A DNA stretch of 64,000 nt from CAIOZA01 sp964464375 (GCA_964464375.1 CAYXFU010000012.1:1-64000), one strand, 5' to 3'. Numbered from the stretch's first letter, positions 41,243 to 51,269 are shown. Notes: generated by a model not told the origin, from the sequence alone. A program made the numbers and translations.

Positions 41243-43315
41243 TTATTGAACGGGCTTAAATTCATTTTCATCTATAGGTTGATTTGTCTTGTAGGTATGC
41301 TCGAATTTCAATGTGTACATTGGATTCGTTGTTTCGTTAACACTTGGAAGTTTAACTCCGTCAACATCGATATAATTGCTGAAAACATCTGTTACCGGCA
41401 TATCGCCATCTTTAGATTTAAGCATGGATTCAATCTTTTTTAGAAGAAAAGACTGAGAATCGAAGTAATATGTACTTTCTGAGCCTTTGGGTGAAACGAC
41501 TTTCATTTGAATGTCACTTCCTTGCTTACCAAGTACCAAACATTTGTAACCAAGATCGATAAGTTTTGTATGGTTGAATAAAGTAGCATCAAATAACGCA
41601 GTTTCCAAATCTTCGCCCTCTTTTTTATTCAATCCACTGGGGTCCTTTGACCAGAAATCTTTGCCATCTGACCATGTGGTTTGCTTTGTAACTTTAAGGT
41701 CTAGATCCATAAAAAATTTATTTGGTGACATATTCTTCATTATCATTTGCCCCTGGAATTCCTGACCACTGATGGCTAATGTTGTCTTGGACTCAGTGAT
41801 TAAAGTCTTAACCTTGGCTAGAGCATCTTTTCCACCTAAGGCTTTTACGTAATTTTCAATCAACTCTTCGGCATCGAGAGAAACCTTTTCGAATTTAGCT
41901 TTTTCGCCTGTTAATGGGTTCAGGTCGAGATCAAATTCATATATCTTACCGAATTTCTCCAATTTCGACTTTACATCAGCATTGCCAACAACTATGATGT
42001 ACGCATTCTGTGGATTCATCAGCTTTTCTGCTACATTTTTCACTTGATATGCAGAATAATTCATATATCTTGATGGATAATTCTTTACCCTATCAATTGG
42101 GATACCCATGAAATCAGCATTCTGTATCAAACTTGCGAGGAAGCTGGAATTTTCGAATGACATCATGTATTGGCCAACTCTGAATCTTTTCACTCTGCTG
42201 ATTTCTGTTTCTTCAGATGGTTCTGTTGCCAGGTCACGCATAAGATCAAGAACAACAGTAATGGCAGAATCAGTAACGGAATTTCTGACATCAGCCTGAC
42301 AGCTGAATCTGTTTCCGTATTTATTCTGTGAAAGTGAGGCTGAAGGACTATAGGTATATGAATGCTTTTCTCTTAGTGTTCGGAATAACCTTGATCCAAA
42401 ACCACCACCCATGATTGCCGAGCCAAGTCCTTGAATTTCAAATTCAGGATCATTATAACGAAGACCCTTTGTTGTAATCATTAGAGTTGATTGAACGGAA
42501 CCGGGTCTGTTAACAAAATAAACACCAATTGGCATCGGTTTAGGATCCGGCATAGTCGTCGAAGCCTTTTGTCCGGACTTCCAACCATCCAAAGCTTTGT
42601 TGAGAGCCGCAATTATTTCGGAATCGGTTACGTCACCAACAACAATTATTGATGCATCATTTGGTTTGAAGACAGCTTTGTAATAACTTTTGACATCTTC
42701 AAGTTTTATATCCTTCAACGAAGCTTCTGTTTCATATTCTCCATAAGGATGCATGTCACCGAAGATAACGCGTCTTGCCATATTAGAAGCTATGGAAGTT
42801 GGATTCGATTTCGATTGTTTCAATCCGGCTAATTTCTGAGGAATTAATTTATCGAATTCATCTTCTGGAAATGTAGGTCTCAACAATACATCAGCAAATA
42901 TTTCAAGAATCATATTCAAATGCTTTTTTAATCCTGATGCAGATACAGCTATGTAATCGCTATTAGTGGAAACATTTACATCAGCACCGATTCCATCAAG
43001 GGTATTGGCAATATCCAATGCTGACAGTTTGCCGGCACCCTTAATCATTAAATCAGTTGTAAGATCGGCAACACCATTTTTGTTTTCGAGGCTCGAACCA
43101 CCTGGAATAAGCAATCTAATCGAGAATGTTGGTTGTTCATCATCTTTTACGATGAAAAGTTTTAATCCATTGCTAAGTTTAGTTTCTTTGTATTCCGGGA
43201 ATGCAAAGTCCTTTGCCTGCAATGGTTCCGGTTTCTTTGTAATATCTTCTTTTTCCTGAGCAATTAATGAAAAACTCATAGCTACCAGAAAAATAAGACT
43301 TAATAATTTTCTCAT
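41243..43315 (-). CDS. M16-family peptidase-like subunit with C-terminal LolA-like domain
   Basis: 690 aa with a signal peptide (residues 1-19). Residues 30-455 are two M16 halves. The position of HxxEH reads GVADLTTDL, so the zinc site is absent and this should be the non-catalytic partner. The R/Y-bearing GLGSAIMGGGFGSRLFRTLREKHSYTY is intact. Residues about 465-690 (YVKALGGKDALAKVKTL, FQGQMIMKNMSPNKFFMDL, later YFDSQSFLLKKIES) look like a fused outer-membrane-lipoprotein-sorting domain. It lies downstream of the catalytic subunit gene with 48 bp between them. Periplasmic M16B heterodimers degrade peptides. Confidence 0.87.
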   Translation of the reverse strand: MRKLLSLIFLVAMSFSLIAQEKEDITKKPEPLQAKDFAFPEYKETKLSNGLKLFIVKDDEQPTFSIRLLIPGGSSLENKNGVADLTTDLMIKGAGKLSALDIANTLDGIGADVNVSTNSDYIAVSASGLKKHLNMILEIFADVLLRPTFPEDEFDKLIPQKLAGLKQSKSNPTSIASNMARRVIFGDMHPYGEYETEASLKDIKLEDVKSYYKAVFKPNDASIIVVGDVTDSEIIAALNKALDGWKSGQKASTTMPDPKPMPIGVYFVNRPGSVQSTLMITTKGLRYNDPEFEIQGLGSAIMGGGFGSRLFRTLREKHSYTYSPSASLSQNKYGNRFSCQADVRNSVTDSAITVVLDLMRDLATEPSEETEISRVKRFRVGQYMMSFENSSFLASLIQNADFMGIPIDRVKNYPSRYMNYSAYQVKNVAEKLMNPQNAYIIVVGNADVKSKLEKFGKIYEFDLDLNPLTGEKAKFEKVSLDAEELIENYVKALGGKDALAKVKTLITESKTTLAISGQEFQGQMIMKNMSPNKFFMDLDLKVTKQTTWSDGKDFWSKDPSGLNKKEGEDLETALFDATLFNHTKLIDLGYKCLVLGKQGSDIQMKVVSPKGSESTYYFDSQSFLLKKIESMLKSKDGDMPVTDVFSNYIDVDGVKLPSVNETTNPMYTLKFEHTYKTNQPIDENEFKPVQ

Positions 43316-43363
43316 TTGTTTATCCTATTAATATTATTTTCAAAATGTGTGTTTGATAATTAA

Positions 43364-44701
43364 TTATTTCTTAGCTTTGGGCATATAGTATAAAACTACC
43401 CTGTTGGGTGTGTCCAGATAATCTTTAGCGACCTTTTGTAAGTCAGCTTTGGTCACACTCTGATATTTATCAAACTCATTGTTAATCATTCCGGCATCGT
43501 TAAAGTAAGTGTAATATCTTGCAAGGCTCTGAGCCTTATCTAATACATTTTTCTTGTCGGCAATGAATCCAACTTCAGTTATATTTTTAGCTTTTGTAAG
43601 CTCCTCGTCAGTAACTCCGTTTTTCACTACTTTATCAATCTCTTCAGTCATCACTTCGAGCACTTTCTTTGGATCTTTACCAAGTGCAGGAATACCGATG
43701 AGCATAACTACGCCGGTGTATTGAAGATTTATTGGATTAAGCTGGGCAGCAACCGCTATCTGATCCTTATCAACCAGTCTTTGATACATTCTTGAGCTTT
43801 CACCACTGGCAAGAATTTCACTCAATAATGACATTGCATAATAATCTTTGTCACCTAGCTTTGGACCTCTATAACCGATGAACACACCTGGTAGCTGAGC
43901 TTTTGAATCTTCGATAGTTTCTGTTATTGGAGCGGCAAGTGGAGTGATACGAAATTTCTCTCTTTTCGGCTCTTGAGCTCTTGGGAGTACGCCGAAGTAC
44001 TCTTTTACATAATCTTTTGCCTCTTTTATGTCAAAATCACCTACCACAGCTAGAACTGCGTTATTTGGCTGATAAAAATTATTATAAAAATCACGGAACT
44101 CCTGAATATCAGCTTTGTTAATATGCTGTTCGGATCCTATAGGTGTCCATTCATAAGATGTACCATTAAAGAGGTATTTCATCATATTTTCGAATAACGT
44201 GCCGTAAGCAGTATTATCATTTCTCATCTTGCGTTCTTCTTTAACAACTCCGCGCTGTGTTTCCACACCAACTGAATCGACAAGTAATCCTCTCATTCTC
44301 TGGGATTCAATCCAGAGAGCAAGTTTAATCTCATTGGATGGTACTCTGAATTTGTAAACTGTTTCATCAAATGCTGTGTGAGCATTGAGCCATCCACCAG
44401 CTTCTTCGACATATTTATCAATAGTAGCTCTGGGGATATTTGTAGTGCCTTCGAACATCAGATGCTCAAAGAAATGAGCAAAGCCTGTTCTTTGCGGGTT
44501 TTCATCACGCGATCCGACACGGTAATGAACAACTGTTGAAACAACAGGTGCACTTTTGTCGATGCAATAGATTACCTGTAAGCCATTGGGAAGAGAGTCC
44601 CGTTCAAATTTTATCGGTTTGAAATCACCTTTGGCAAAGACCATTTGTCCAATACCAATCGATATCACCAATAAAACAGTTATCATTCTGATTTTCTTCA
44701 T
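43364..44701 (-). CDS. M16B zinc peptidase, catalytic subunit
   Basis: 445 aa with a signal peptide (residues 1-23). The inverted zinc motif H76-F-F-E79-H80 sits in GFAHFFEHLMFEGTTNIP, and the third zinc ligand is probably the glutamate in VVKEERKMRND. A second, inactive M16 domain makes up the C-terminal half. It pairs with the catalytically dead 690-aa protein encoded next, the classical active/inactive M16B couple. It is a likely periplasmic peptidase. Confidence 0.92.
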   Translation of the reverse strand: MKKIRMITVLLVISIGIGQMVFAKGDFKPIKFERDSLPNGLQVIYCIDKSAPVVSTVVHYRVGSRDENPQRTGFAHFFEHLMFEGTTNIPRATIDKYVEEAGGWLNAHTAFDETVYKFRVPSNEIKLALWIESQRMRGLLVDSVGVETQRGVVKEERKMRNDNTAYGTLFENMMKYLFNGTSYEWTPIGSEQHINKADIQEFRDFYNNFYQPNNAVLAVVGDFDIKEAKDYVKEYFGVLPRAQEPKREKFRITPLAAPITETIEDSKAQLPGVFIGYRGPKLGDKDYYAMSLLSEILASGESSRMYQRLVDKDQIAVAAQLNPINLQYTGVVMLIGIPALGKDPKKVLEVMTEEIDKVVKNGVTDEELTKAKNITEVGFIADKKNVLDKAQSLARYYTYFNDAGMINNEFDKYQSVTKADLQKVAKDYLDTPNRVVLYYMPKAKK

Positions 44702-44764
44702 TGATTGAAATCCTTGAAAATATTAAAATTGAAAATTCGATTTTTTTAATCTAGTTATTACGTT

Positions 44765-46414
44765 TTATTTTATTCTTTGTTTCATCCACACAGTAATTAA
44801 TCCAAACGCAGTTACAGCCAGACATAGAAATGCCAGCCAGTCACCGAACTGTGTGTAAATACTCTTTTCTTTCAGACAAACAACTTCTCCGCAAAATCCA
44901 ATAGATTTGTACTGTTCTGCTCTGCTCAATGTTCTACCATCCGCCCCGATAATCCCGCTAACACCACTATTCGCACTGCGTGCAACGTACCGTCTGTTCT
45001 CAATTGCCCGCATAACAGCGATTTGAAAATGTTGTTCAGGACCAAATGTGTAATCATACCAAGCATCGTTTGTGATAATTGTAATGAAATCGGCATTAAG
45101 ATTAACAAAATCTCTGACGAAACCGGGGAAGATAGATTCAATGCAGATAATTGGAGCAATTTTAGCCGTTTTCCCATTATTCTCCATAGTAAGCAGTTTC
45201 TGTTCTTTCCCTCTATCCCAGGAAGATATTCCGACACCCCATTCGATCCATTTCCTAAGGAATGAAAATACCTCCATAAATGGAATTCTCTCACCGAATG
45301 GTGTTAACTTCATCTTATGGTAAATCTGAGGATTTAGTTTATCTGATGGAGCCGGATTGAGCAATAAAGCTGAATTATAGGAATCGTACACCATTGTCGT
45401 ATCATTCATATAAGCTTTTGCGGCAATCGATGGTTTCTCGCCAGGTTTATAGAAATACATATCTGCATAGCCGGTCAGCAGGGATGTTTTATAACCGTTT
45501 ATCCAACCCTGTAATGGAGAAAAATCATGATCTGCATTCATTTTTAAGCTTAGCTTTAAGACAGCAGTTTCACTCCAGAGGAACAAATCCGGTTTTGCCC
45601 CAGTCGATATCAGCGAATCCTGTATATGCATGTGCTTGTAAACCTGCTGCGAAGCACTCATTTCCCATTTCTGCCATGGGTTGATTGTTGGTTGAATAAT
45701 TCCGACTTTTATAATTTGATTCCCTTCAATCAATTTCTGATGAACGAATTGATTCACTCTTAATGCACCATAGATGTAAGGAATTATAATAAGTGAAATT
45801 AAAGGTATAATGAGTTTTTGGAAATTTCTGTTTTTGATTAAAATATTTAGCTTTTTTCTATCGGGGGTGAGCTCTCTCAGCAAAAATATAGTTTTTAATA
45901 ATATGACATTTATCAGAACAATCACAAATCCGACTCCATATACTCCGGCAATATCGGCAAATTGTACCCAATTCAGATTGAGTGTTTGTGTGTAGCCAAT
46001 GTTTAACCAGGGATATGCCAGATCGCTGATACTGTGAAGCCATTCAAAGCTAATCCAGATAAACGGGAAATACCAGATCGCTTGATTGAAATCAATCCTT
46101 CTGCGGATCATCCTATAAATAAGAAATGGAAAAAGAAATAGGAATGGATGAACTAATGCAACAGCTAATCCCGATATAAAAAGATAGGGATCAGTCTCAG
46201 CCTGCCAACTGCTTATCCACCAGTTTGCTCCTGCATGATAAATGAAAAAGACCAGGTATATAATCAGAAGCTGACGCTTATGTTGTTGTTCTAACCAGAA
46301 TAAAAGTGGTACAAATGCTACAAAAGCAAGATTACCGAATGGCATTGGTGGAAAAGATAATGCTAGAAGTAATCCGGTGACCAAAGCCAATAATATATTA
46401 TTCTTTTTATCCAT
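44765..46414 (-). CDS. lnt: Apolipoprotein N-acyltransferase
   Basis: 549 aa. The N-terminal half is membrane-embedded (about seven helices to residue 215), followed by a nitrilase-fold domain. The catalytic triad is E282 (WSETAVL), K367 (YHKMKLTPFGE) and C424 (PIICIES). The enzyme adds a third acyl chain to the N-terminal Cys of lipoproteins in the inner membrane. That fits the lipoprotein signals seen in several genes here. A last helix near 525-545 closes the protein. Confidence 0.93.
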   Translation of the reverse strand: MDKKNNILLALVTGLLLALSFPPMPFGNLAFVAFVPLLFWLEQQHKRQLLIIYLVFFIYHAGANWWISSWQAETDPYLFISGLAVALVHPFLFLFPFLIYRMIRRRIDFNQAIWYFPFIWISFEWLHSISDLAYPWLNIGYTQTLNLNWVQFADIAGVYGVGFVIVLINVILLKTIFLLRELTPDRKKLNILIKNRNFQKLIIPLISLIIIPYIYGALRVNQFVHQKLIEGNQIIKVGIIQPTINPWQKWEMSASQQVYKHMHIQDSLISTGAKPDLFLWSETAVLKLSLKMNADHDFSPLQGWINGYKTSLLTGYADMYFYKPGEKPSIAAKAYMNDTTMVYDSYNSALLLNPAPSDKLNPQIYHKMKLTPFGERIPFMEVFSFLRKWIEWGVGISSWDRGKEQKLLTMENNGKTAKIAPIICIESIFPGFVRDFVNLNADFITIITNDAWYDYTFGPEQHFQIAVMRAIENRRYVARSANSGVSGIIGADGRTLSRAEQYKSIGFCGEVVCLKEKSIYTQFGDWLAFLCLAVTAFGLITVWMKQRIK

Positions 46415-46443
46415 TGTTTTTTTTTATTAGTTTCTGATTGAAA

Positions 46444-47130
46444 TTAAGTGCCGGCGAAGGCATCGAGAACATCTGCGAGTAGTTCATTATTTAGATTACA
46501 GTTATTGACATGGCTCATAATATGGTCACGTTTCTGAACATATAATTCTTGGTTTAATTCAGATTCATAACAGTTTAGCATAGATTCTATCATTTCCTCG
46601 GTGAATTCCATGTGGAATTGCATAGCAATTACATTATCCCCGAATGAATAACCCTGATTTACGCAACCGTCGGATTCTGCAAAAGGAATTGCTCCCGCTG
46701 GTAGATCAAAAGTTTCTCCGTGCCAATGGAAGGTTACGAGTGTAGGAGGTAAACATTCAATAGCTTTATTGCCCTGATATGTAATCCAGATCGGATACCA
46801 GCCAATTTCCTGATGAATATTATAATTGACTTCCGCTCCTAAAGCTGTTGAAATCAATTGACTTCCAAGGCAGATTCCAAAGACAAGTTTGCCAACTTTT
46901 ATGGATTCCTTAATTAATAATTTTTCCGGTTTGAGCCAGGAGTAGCGGACTTCATCGTTCACACTCATAGCACCACCCATAATCATAAGCATATCAAAAT
47001 CATCTATCGAGGGCAAAGATTCGTCCAAATGTAGATTTGTACTAGTGTAATCATGATCATTGAGAGCAATCCAGTCACTAATTGCACCAATCCCTTCTTG
47101 AGGTAAGTGTATCAGAGAATGTACTCTCAT
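46444..47130 (-). CDS. Class I glutamine amidotransferase-like protein
   Basis: 228 aa. The nucleophile is C87 in GICLGSQLIS; the other triad members are H173 and E175 in AMQFHMEF. It resembles stand-alone GATase-1 proteins related to the GMP synthase glutaminase domain (GuaA-N-like, YfeJ-type). Such proteins hydrolyse gamma-glutamyl amide bonds, sometimes of gamma-glutamyl polyamines. The partner or substrate is not known. It lies between lnt and ychF on the same strand. Confidence 0.87.
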   Translation of the reverse strand: MRVHSLIHLPQEGIGAISDWIALNDHDYTSTNLHLDESLPSIDDFDMLMIMGGAMSVNDEVRYSWLKPEKLLIKESIKVGKLVFGICLGSQLISTALGAEVNYNIHQEIGWYPIWITYQGNKAIECLPPTLVTFHWHGETFDLPAGAIPFAESDGCVNQGYSFGDNVIAMQFHMEFTEEMIESMLNCYESELNQELYVQKRDHIMSHVNNCNLNNELLADVLDAFAGT

Positions 47131-47151
47131 ATAGTACTGATAATATATGGA

Positions 47152-48237
47152 TTAACCATGTCTGACATGGAGGATATCTCCATCTTTAACTATGTACTCT
47201 TTTCCCTCAAGTCTGAATACTCCTTTTTCCTTACACTTCGCAAAATTCTCATATTCAAAGAAGTCTTTTAGTGCAACAACTTCAGCTCTTATGAATTTAT
47301 TATAAAAATCGGTATGAATCACTCCGGCAGCTTCCTGAGCAGTCATTCCTTTTTTTATAGTCCAGGCTCTGTTTTCGTCCTCACCAACTGTGAAGAAGGA
47401 TTGTAAGCCGAGCAGATCATAAGCACTGGAGATTAATCTAGACAATGCTGAATCTTTAAGTCCATACTCAGCCATAAACATATCTTTTTCTTCTTGTTCA
47501 AGCTGAACTAGCTCCATCTCTATCTTGGCAAAGAACGGCTCTATTTTAATATTTTTCCCAGAAAACTTCTGTTTGATATCCGCAACTATTGATTCACTGT
47601 TTTTTATATCAGCTTCATCGAGATTAAGGGCAATAAGAAGTGGTTTTACAGACAATGGTTGATAATTCCTGATATATTTGCTTTCTTCTTCTCCGAAGTC
47701 AAGCTCTCGAAGCGGAGTTTCATTTTGTAATGCTTCGTTCCAGCGAAGAATATATTCCTTTTCTTTTAAAACAGTATCTAAATTCTTGTGTTTGAAAATA
47801 TCCTTCTCTATTTTTTCAAGCCTACTTTCGCAGAATGACATATCCGCTAGAATAAATTCTTCCTCCAGTGTTCTAATATCTCGCATTAGGTCAATACTAC
47901 CTTCTACATGAGGAACAGAGTCGTCACGAAAGCCGCGGACAACATGGATGATTGCATCGTTAGTCCTTACTTTGGTTAAAAAGGTCGAATTAAATGCAGA
48001 CTGATTATTTTCACTCTTTTGCACTCCCACCAAATCTAATATTTCTATGGTTGCATTGATTCTTTTCTTTGGGTTGAATATCTCATTTAGTTTTTCTAGT
48101 CGATCATCCGGAACCTTTACTATTGCAAGATTTGATTCTCTTTTCTGAAGCGCATTAACGTCGAGATGTGTTTCAGTCAGCGTTTGAAAGAATGTAGTTT
48201 TACCTGAATATGGTAATCCAACGATACCTATTTGCAT
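47152..48237 (-). CDS. ychF: Redox-regulated ATPase YchF
   Basis: A 361-aa Obg-family P-loop protein, the ATP-preferring YchF. The G1 loop is GLPYSGKTT (a variant of the usual GLPNVGKST). The NxxE-type base-recognition motif is ALNLDE. A coiled-coil insertion lies about residues 125-190, and the TGS domain closes the protein (FIRAEVVALKDFF ... GKEYIVKDGDILHV). YchF binds ribosomes and is linked to oxidative stress. The substitution in G1 keeps the essential Gly-Lys-Thr. Confidence 0.9.
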   Translation of the reverse strand: MQIGIVGLPYSGKTTFFQTLTETHLDVNALQKRESNLAIVKVPDDRLEKLNEIFNPKKRINATIEILDLVGVQKSENNQSAFNSTFLTKVRTNDAIIHVVRGFRDDSVPHVEGSIDLMRDIRTLEEEFILADMSFCESRLEKIEKDIFKHKNLDTVLKEKEYILRWNEALQNETPLRELDFGEEESKYIRNYQPLSVKPLLIALNLDEADIKNSESIVADIKQKFSGKNIKIEPFFAKIEMELVQLEQEEKDMFMAEYGLKDSALSRLISSAYDLLGLQSFFTVGEDENRAWTIKKGMTAQEAAGVIHTDFYNKFIRAEVVALKDFFEYENFAKCKEKGVFRLEGKEYIVKDGDILHVRHG

Positions 48238-48442
48238 ATATTGCCTGCTTTTATGATTATTCTAGTTTTGTAGATTTTGAATCACAAAACTACGTAAAAT
48301 ATAGGACATAGAGAAAATAAGAATGTCAAAAAGATCATTGACATGACAATTCTCTGACATTAGAAGCGAAATTAATGGTTGATACATATGAGTGTTGTAA
48401 AAGATGTATGTGTGGTCTCTGGAATTCAATTTGGAATAATAC

Positions 48443-48470
48443 AAAAAAAAAGCCGGCGAGCGCCGGCTTT
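48443..48470 (-). terminator. Rho-independent terminator after the Lys-rich repeat gene
   Basis: AAAGCCGGCG / CGCCGGCTTT, a perfect 10-bp GC-rich stem with a 2-nt loop, followed on the minus strand by nine T. It lies 20 bp past the gene end, implying strong expression of that gene. Confidence 0.9.
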
Positions 48471-48489
48471 ACATTTTAACTGCATCAGA

Positions 48490-48900
48490 TTATTTCTTTA
48501 CTGGTGCTTCTTTTTTCTCTACTTTGGGTTTCATTTCTGTCTTTACTTTTTTAGCGTCTTTTTTAACAACTTCTTTTGCAACCTTAGCGTCTTTTTTTAC
48601 AACTTCTTTAGCAACCTTAGCGTCTTTTTTTACAACTTCTTTAGCAACTTTAGCGTCTTTTGCAACCTTAGCGTCTTTTTTAACAACTTCTTTTGCTACT
48701 TTTGCGTCTTTTTTGACAACTTCTTTGGCAACTTTAGCATCTTTTTTAACAACTTCTTTTGCAACTTTAGCGTCTTTTTTGACAACTTCTGTTTTTGGCT
48801 TTACATCTTTTTTCAATTCTTTCTTTGCTGGTGCTGGCTGTGCGAAAACTGTTGTTGCAACGAATGCAACTGCGACTAATAATGCAATAAACTGTTTCAT
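48490..48900 (-). CDS. Secreted Lys/Ala/Val-rich tandem-repeat protein
   Basis: 136 aa with a signal peptide (residues 1-20, ending TTVFAQ). Residues about 39-118 are tandem copies of an 11-residue unit KKDAKVAKEVV, six or seven full copies and one shortened (DAKVAKDAKVAKEVV). The DNA repeats (33 bp) are nearly identical, so copy number may vary between strains. The mature protein is highly basic and would form a long charged helix, like H1-type or heparin-binding tails. Function unknown; binding of nucleic acid, LPS or polyanionic matrix is conjecture. A ribosome binding site (GGAG) precedes the ATG. Confidence 0.7.
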   Translation of the reverse strand: MKQFIALLVAVAFVATTVFAQPAPAKKELKKDVKPKTEVVKKDAKVAKEVVKKDAKVAKEVVKKDAKVAKEVVKKDAKVAKDAKVAKEVVKKDAKVAKEVVKKDAKVAKEVVKKDAKKVKTEMKPKVEKKEAPVKK

Positions 48901-49050
48901 ATAAAAACTCCTTATTAAAAAAATATTAGAAAATATTGTTCATAATTACGGTTACAAAATTCGGGAATTTAAATGAAAGCAAAATGAAAATAATTGTTTG
49001 AGTATTATTATGAATAAATATTAATCGTTTTGATAGAAAATTTTCTAAAA

Positions 49051-50451
49051 TTATCTATTATTTTCTAAAATTGGAATACTTATATTCATTGTGTTCACTG
49101 TTTCAACCGATGTAAAAACAACCTTACCACCATGTGCTTCAATGATTGCCTTTATTATTGGCAGACCCAATCCATATCCTTTCGTAGTTCTCGAATCATC
49201 TGCTCTTTGGAATCTATCGAAAAGTTTTGATAGCAATTCGGGAGATAGTTCATTGCCTGTATTTATTATCCTGATAATGGTATTACCATTGTCAAGTCCA
49301 TTATAAATTCTTATTGGATTACCCGAAAGTGAGTATTTAATAGCATTATCAATTGAATTTATTATTGCCCTTTTCATCATATCCTTGTCGGCAAATAACT
49401 CAACAGGCTCATCTATGTCAATAATGAATGTTTTATTTTGAGCTAAAGCTAGGTTGTTAAAGTTCGAGACACAATCCAGCAACATTTCATCAAGTCGAAA
49501 AACAGTTTTTTTAAGAACTAACAGGTGTGCATCTGTACGAGCCAATAGTAGCAGATTCTCTGCCAGACTACTAAGGCTCTTCAACTCTTTGATGCACTTA
49601 TCAAGAGGTTCCCTTATTTCGTCACTTAAATCCATTCGGTTAGTCAGAAGCTCTAACTCAAGTCTTACGATGGTGAGTGGTGTACGGAAATCGTGGGATG
49701 CATCAGCTATAAACCTTCTCTGACTTGCGAATGTTATATCTAATCGATCTATCATATCATTGAATGTACGAGCCAAAAGGGATATCTCATCCTCTGCCTG
49801 CCCAACTGGTACTCTGCGGCTGAGGTTCTCGCCTGAAATCTGCTCTGCTGTTTTGGTTATATCTCTTACAGGTGCAAAGGCTCTTCGGGAGATAAAATAT
49901 CCTACTATTGCCGCGGCTAGTAAAAACAATGGGCTAATAATGAACAGAATGTAGCCTAGTGTGCTTAGAGAATTATTGAATCTTTCGAGAGAAGTAATCA
50001 TCAGCAATTCAAGATCATCTTTTTTTGCTCCATGTATTCTCTTTTTAAATAATCGGAATTCTTCATCCTTAATTGTAATTGAACTGAAACGTTCCTCCAT
50101 AACTTTTTCATCAGCTTCGAAAATTGGCCTTATCAAAGAATCAATTTCAATTTTTTCATCTGATTCGAATATTATGGAATCCTTGTTTGCTAGAATAAAG
50201 TTATAATTCATCTGCAGAGGTTTTTTTCTTACATCTCTTCTACTGGTCAATCGCTTGAATACGTAGGATAGATCACGGCTCTCCAGGTATTGGTTTGTGG
50301 TGAGGAATTCCGCATAATCCTGCAATTCGGCATCTATAGAGGAAAGCCGCTGTGCATAATAGATATAATACATCGAAATTCCCATCATACCAATGATGAT
50401 GGTCGATGCTGTTAGATAGAGGAGCGATATTCTAGTAGAAATTTTTAACAT
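49051..50451 (-). CDS. Sensor histidine kinase
   Basis: A 466-aa membrane sensor kinase. Helices at about 10-32 and 165-187 enclose a periplasmic sensor region of about 130 residues. A HAMP domain (about 188-240) leads to the H-box ASHDFRTPLT with phosphorylated H253. The N-box (INSIDNAIKYS) and G-box (GYGLGLPIIKAI) complete the ATP-binding domain. The N-terminal Asp-rich loop does not reveal the signal. The gene is preceded by its OmpR-type partner with an 8-bp gap, so both are one operon. Confidence 0.94.
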   Translation of the reverse strand: MLKISTRISLLYLTASTIIIGMMGISMYYIYYAQRLSSIDAELQDYAEFLTTNQYLESRDLSYVFKRLTSRRDVRKKPLQMNYNFILANKDSIIFESDEKIEIDSLIRPIFEADEKVMEERFSSITIKDEEFRLFKKRIHGAKKDDLELLMITSLERFNNSLSTLGYILFIISPLFLLAAAIVGYFISRRAFAPVRDITKTAEQISGENLSRRVPVGQAEDEISLLARTFNDMIDRLDITFASQRRFIADASHDFRTPLTIVRLELELLTNRMDLSDEIREPLDKCIKELKSLSSLAENLLLLARTDAHLLVLKKTVFRLDEMLLDCVSNFNNLALAQNKTFIIDIDEPVELFADKDMMKRAIINSIDNAIKYSLSGNPIRIYNGLDNGNTIIRIINTGNELSPELLSKLFDRFQRADDSRTTKGYGLGLPIIKAIIEAHGGKVVFTSVETVNTMNISIPILENNR

Positions 50452-50459
50452 TAATAAGT

Positions 50460-51128
50460 CTATTCCATCAATTTATAACCAACGCCACGCATAGTATGAA
50501 TAAGCTGTGTATCAAAATCCTTATCTATCTTCAATCTGAGAAATCTTACAAATGAATCAATTACGTTTGATTGTGGATCGAAGTTCATATCCCACACATG
50601 CTCAGATATCATCTCTCGCGTTAATACCTTATTCTTGTGCATAACGAAGTATTCAAGCATGGCAAATTCTTTGGCAGAAAGATTTATGTCCTTACCTGCT
50701 CTGGTAACGGATCGTTCACTCGTATCCATTGTAAGGTCAGCCACCTGCATTATTGTAGTTTTCTGATCAGTTTGTCTTCTCATTAGAGACCGCACTCTTG
50801 CTAGCAATTCTCCCAAATCGAATGGCTTTGTCAGATAATCATCAGCACCTTCGTCCAAACCACGTATCTTGTTTTCTATTGTGTCGAGTGCTGTTAACAT
50901 TAGTATTGGAGTAGTAAATTTATTCTTGCGTAGCTCTCGGCATACCTCCCAACCGTTGATGTCAGGCAGCATTATGTCCAGAATAAGCAGGTCATAGTCA
51001 TTAACCTCTGCCAGCTCCAGTCCGTCCTCACCTGTGCCAGCGACATCAACTGAATAGTGTTGTTCTGCAAGTGCTCGTTTTAGAGCATCTGCAATATTTA
51101 CTTCATCTTCAATAATCAGAATACGCAT
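50460..51128 (-). CDS. OmpR-family response regulator
   Basis: A 222-aa two-component regulator. Receiver domain with acidic pocket E7/D8, phosphoacceptor D51 and K at about 101 (TKPFDLGELL). The C-terminal winged-helix DNA-binding domain includes SAKEFAMLEYFV and LTREMISEHVWDMNFDPQSNVIDSFVRFLR. It is first in the operon with the kinase. A -7-like TAAATTTG lies on the minus strand at 51165-51158, about 30 nt before the ATG; the TTTG partner is only 14 nt away. Confidence 0.94.
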   Translation of the reverse strand: MRILIIEDEVNIADALKRALAEQHYSVDVAGTGEDGLELAEVNDYDLLILDIMLPDINGWEVCRELRKNKFTTPILMLTALDTIENKIRGLDEGADDYLTKPFDLGELLARVRSLMRRQTDQKTTIMQVADLTMDTSERSVTRAGKDINLSAKEFAMLEYFVMHKNKVLTREMISEHVWDMNFDPQSNVIDSFVRFLRLKIDKDFDTQLIHTMRGVGYKLME

Positions 51129-51269
51129 AAGATTAACACCAAGTAATTAATAATGCTCAAATTTAAGAAAAAGACTCATCAAAACGAAAAGCAATCATAA
51201 TAAATACTGTTTATCTAGCCAGGCATCTATCTGGAAGCCGAAGATTTATCAAATAGTCACTTTGTGTAG

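Noticed and set aside
48379..48904. Two plus-strand open frames rich in Phe/Ser/Thr opposite the Lys-rich repeat gene
   Set aside because: They are antisense images of the 33-bp repeats; the minus-strand frame has signal peptide, ribosome binding site and terminator.
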